This document shows, one piece after another, positions 61,916-64,000 of a stretch of DNA of 64,000 nucleotides. Numbering within the stretch: position 1 is the first letter of the stretch; every line of letters starts with the position of its first letter. This DNA is from Stanieria sp964562685 (GTDB taxonomy: Bacteria; Cyanobacteriota; Cyanobacteriia; Cyanobacteriales; Xenococcaceae), in NCBI GenBank assembly GCA_964562685.1, contig CAZLUP010000006.1:1-64000 (forward strand), given 5' to 3'. The notes under the pieces were generated by a model. That model searched no databases. It was not told the origin of the DNA and worked only from the letters and a program-made list of their open reading frames with translations. The position numbers were made by a program, and so were the translations under genes.

Positions 61916-64000
61916 TTATTCAGTAATCTGGAATGGTAACCACACTGTAAAAATTGTCTGTCCAGGTTGACTGTCAAGCTCAATTTTTCCTTGATGTTTA
62001 TCAATGATTTTTCTACAAATGTATAAGCCAAGACCATTTCCTTCACCAATAGGCTTAGTTGTAAAAAACGGCTCGAAAATTTTGGCTTGAATTTCTGGCA
62101 AAATTCCAGCCCCAGAGTCAGTAATTCGGACTTTGACACCATTAGCTTCTTCAAAGGTGGAGATGGTTAAAATTCCTTGTTCTTTCATAGCTTGAATCGC
62201 ATTGTGAATTAAATTTGTCCAAACTTGAATCAATTCATCAGGAAAACACCAAATAGGAGGAATGGGTTGATAATCGCGAATAACTTCAATATCGTGCTTA
62301 AGCTTATTGTGATAGAGTTCTAAAGCAGTTTCTAAACCTTCGACGATCTGGATTTGATATGGTTTATTACTATTGTCGTAACGGGCATAGTTTTTAAGTG
62401 CAACTATGATTTTGGTAACTCGTTCTACGGCAGTAGCGATAGTACGACTGTTGTTAGGTAGACGAGCTAGATTATAAGCAAGTTGTAAAATTAACTCACA
62501 ATTATTTTGCTTTAGCAAAGGTATAAAAGGTTCAATTTCATCGCCATAGATGCCTATATCAATCAATCGCTCCGCAATCCAAACAGAGTCTTTGAGGTTG
62601 TGTGACTCTAAGCGCTTTGTCAATGATTGTTTGAGAGTTCGTTTCTGACGACCAGTTACTAAAGCTGGTTGTTGAATTGCCCGCTCGATTAAAGCAAAAA
62701 ACTTACTTTGTTCAGTAGAATTAAGCAATTGGCAAAAATGAGGAAGTTGTTCCAAGGCTTCGTTGATGCCTCTAGTCATATTTCCCACTGCGGTTTTAAT
62801 CGTACCCAAAGGAGTATTAATTTCGTGAGCAATGCCAGCAATCAACTGTCCTAAACCAGCTAACTTTTCGCCTTGAATAAGTTGAATTTGGGATTGTTGT
62901 AAATCTTTAAGGGCTAAGGCTAATTCTTGGGCTTGTTTCTGAGTCTGTTGTAATAGTTCCGCTTGTTGGAGTGCGATTCCTAATTGTACACCTACCTGGG
63001 CTAGTAAATTGACTTCTTCTTGTTGCCAATAACGTGGCTGGAGAGCTTGATAAGCCATGAGTAGCCCCCAGAGTTTTTCTCCTTGCAAGATTGGGACAAA
63101 TATCTCATTACGAGGATATTGATCGTTTTTGTTCTCTAGAATCAAACGATTTTCTTGGATCATTTGCGCTTTGGTGAATGGTGTCCAATCGTCAGCAATT
63201 GAGTCTGCCACAAATTCACCACTCCAGTCGGAGTGAAAGCGGTAAATGGCTACTCGTTCGACTTTTAGGAGTTGGCGGACTTCTTGAGTAGTAGTTTTAA
63301 ATATGGTATCGATGTCCAGAGAACGGCGGATTTTCTCGATAGTAGTGGCTAAAGCTCTCTGGCGTTCCCCAGCTTTTTCTTGGATTTGCTGAAGATACTC
63401 TGCTTGTTGGAGAGCAACACCAAGTTGCCAACCAATTTGACGCAGCAAAAAATTTTCATCTTCTTGCCAATGACGGGGAGAAGAGTTTTGATAGGCAGCT
63501 AATAATCCCCACAAGCGATCGCTTTGCCAGATAGGAGCGATCGCGTAGGCTTTGGCTTCAAATTTTTCTAATAATTTCACATGACAGTCAGAATGTCCTG
63601 CTTGATAGATATCATCGACGGCAAAAGTTTCATTTTGAGCATACCTACCACCTTGAGTTGCTTGCAAATGGGTATCGTTAATTTTGGGCAAAGCTCCTAC
63701 TAGCGGTGTCCAACCTTCTGCCATTGATTCAGCTACAAAGTTACCACTCCAGTCAGAGTTAAAGCGGTAAATAGCAACTCTCTCAGCTTTAAGTAATTGA
63801 CGGACTTCCTGAGTAGCCGTCTGAAAAATGATGTTAATGTCTAAGGATTGGCATATTTTCTGGATCGTATTACAGATGATTTGTTGACGTTCGGCAATCC
63901 ATTTTTGCTGTTCGGCATTTGCCAATTGAACTGATTGAATTTGCATTTGTTCGACATAATCTGATTGTTGTAGGGCAACTCCCAACTGTTCAGCAATCTG
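61916..64000 (-). CDS. multi-GAF histidine kinase (start beyond the window)
   Basis: 694 residues are visible; the frame is still open at 64000 and the first residues (QIAEQLGVALQQ) repeat the end of a GAF domain, so the N-terminus lies outside. Visible: two full GAF domains (about 30-190 and 215-350 from the window edge, each with AERVAIYRFNSDWSGNFVAES-like sequence), a coiled-coil linker (QTQKQAQELALALKDLQQSQ), HisKA with GLIAGIAHEINTPLGTIKTAV (phosphorylated His), and HATPase with NLIHNAIQAMKEQG, TDSGAGI and GEGNGLGLYICRKIIDKHQG. One GAF may bind a bilin, but no CxxH or conserved Cys is seen. It drives the regulator at 61461. Confidence 0.9.
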   Translation of the reverse strand, partial: QIAEQLGVALQQSDYVEQMQIQSVQLANAEQQKWIAERQQIICNTIQKICQSLDINIIFQTATQEVRQLLKAERVAIYRFNSDWSGNFVAESMAEGWTPLVGALPKINDTHLQATQGGRYAQNETFAVDDIYQAGHSDCHVKLLEKFEAKAYAIAPIWQSDRLWGLLAAYQNSSPRHWQEDENFLLRQIGWQLGVALQQAEYLQQIQEKAGERQRALATTIEKIRRSLDIDTIFKTTTQEVRQLLKVERVAIYRFHSDWSGEFVADSIADDWTPFTKAQMIQENRLILENKNDQYPRNEIFVPILQGEKLWGLLMAYQALQPRYWQQEEVNLLAQVGVQLGIALQQAELLQQTQKQAQELALALKDLQQSQIQLIQGEKLAGLGQLIAGIAHEINTPLGTIKTAVGNMTRGINEALEQLPHFCQLLNSTEQSKFFALIERAIQQPALVTGRQKRTLKQSLTKRLESHNLKDSVWIAERLIDIGIYGDEIEPFIPLLKQNNCELILQLAYNLARLPNNSRTIATAVERVTKIIVALKNYARYDNSNKPYQIQIVEGLETALELYHNKLKHDIEVIRDYQPIPPIWCFPDELIQVWTNLIHNAIQAMKEQGILTISTFEEANGVKVRITDSGAGILPEIQAKIFEPFFTTKPIGEGNGLGLYICRKIIDKHQGKIELDSQPGQTIFTVWLPFQITE

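Noticed and set aside
61900..62154. 84-codon frame inside the histidine kinase gene
   Set aside because: Same strand, another frame, fully inside the ATPase domain coding region.
1..64000. tRNA and rRNA genes
   Set aside because: I looked for T-arm patterns such as GGTTCAAATCC or GGTTCGAATCC with an adjoining acceptor stem and for rRNA landmarks on both strands and found none.

Overview
This window is chromosomal DNA of a cyanobacterium. The evidence is a flavodiiron protein of the Flv3 type, the cyanobacterial NDH-1 subunit NdhM, SbtA and PII signalling proteins, several families largely confined to cyanobacteria and plastids (DUF2854, DUF3531, DUF1995), the short Rps1B-type S1 protein, and very many copies of the HIP1 octamer GCGATCGC. 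The DNA is AT-rich. The mix of large signalling proteins, toxin-antitoxin pairs, RTX and cohesin surface proteins and decayed TnpB elements would fit a Stanieria/Pleurocapsa-type organism, but that placement is an inference.

Layout. 1-8.7 kb: DUF29, flv3, coaX, small membrane proteins, half of a YtaF/MntP-like transporter, DUF2854, a frameshifted TnpB element inserted upstream of DUF2854, DUF3531 and a beta-hydroxyacid dehydrogenase. 9-19 kb: a cohesin plus DUF5648 surface protein, pgi, a divergent SAM hydrolase-family protein, a diheme cytochrome c, tenA, a PGM1-like ATP-grasp ligase, ribokinase and nadA. 19-26.7 kb: DUF1995, ppa, ndhM, rps1B, a dienelactone hydrolase and a SNF2 ATPase. 26.7-33.5 kb: an RTX repeat protein, a repeat-bearing single-pass membrane protein, an FKBP isomerase, the SRP RNA gene (minus strand), purT and a YciI protein. 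33.5-41.9 kb: an SDR, a DM13 protein, type II NADH dehydrogenase with DoxX, two toxin-antitoxin modules (AbrB-Doc and YefM-YoeB) with visible operators, a WD40 fragment and an MscS channel. 42-50.4 kb: a four-gene minus-strand signalling cluster built around a 1732-residue kinase/ATPase/histidine kinase. 51-58.8 kb: a second decayed TnpB, glnB, leuC, a bicarbonate-transport operon (SbtA family, PII-like protein, Tat-exported beta carbonic anhydrase) and pnp. 59-64 kb: a second signalling cluster (histidine kinase cut by the window edge, response regulator, pentapeptide protein, PatA-like regulator).

How the genes relate. Most of the window is a mosaic of single housekeeping genes. The clear functional groups are the inorganic-carbon operon, the two toxin-antitoxin operons, the NDH-2/DoxX unit and the two signalling clusters. 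Intergenic gaps repeatedly hold small palindromes, many sharing a GGGCGAAC or GGGCAAGG core, plus short repetitive tracts related to ATGACCAATAAC. The most unusual sequence-level observation is a 45-base nested palindrome inserted in frame into the zinc finger of the second TnpB, flanked by a TCTGAC direct repeat. The most interesting gene-level observation is the SbtA / short PII-like / exported carbonic anhydrase operon.
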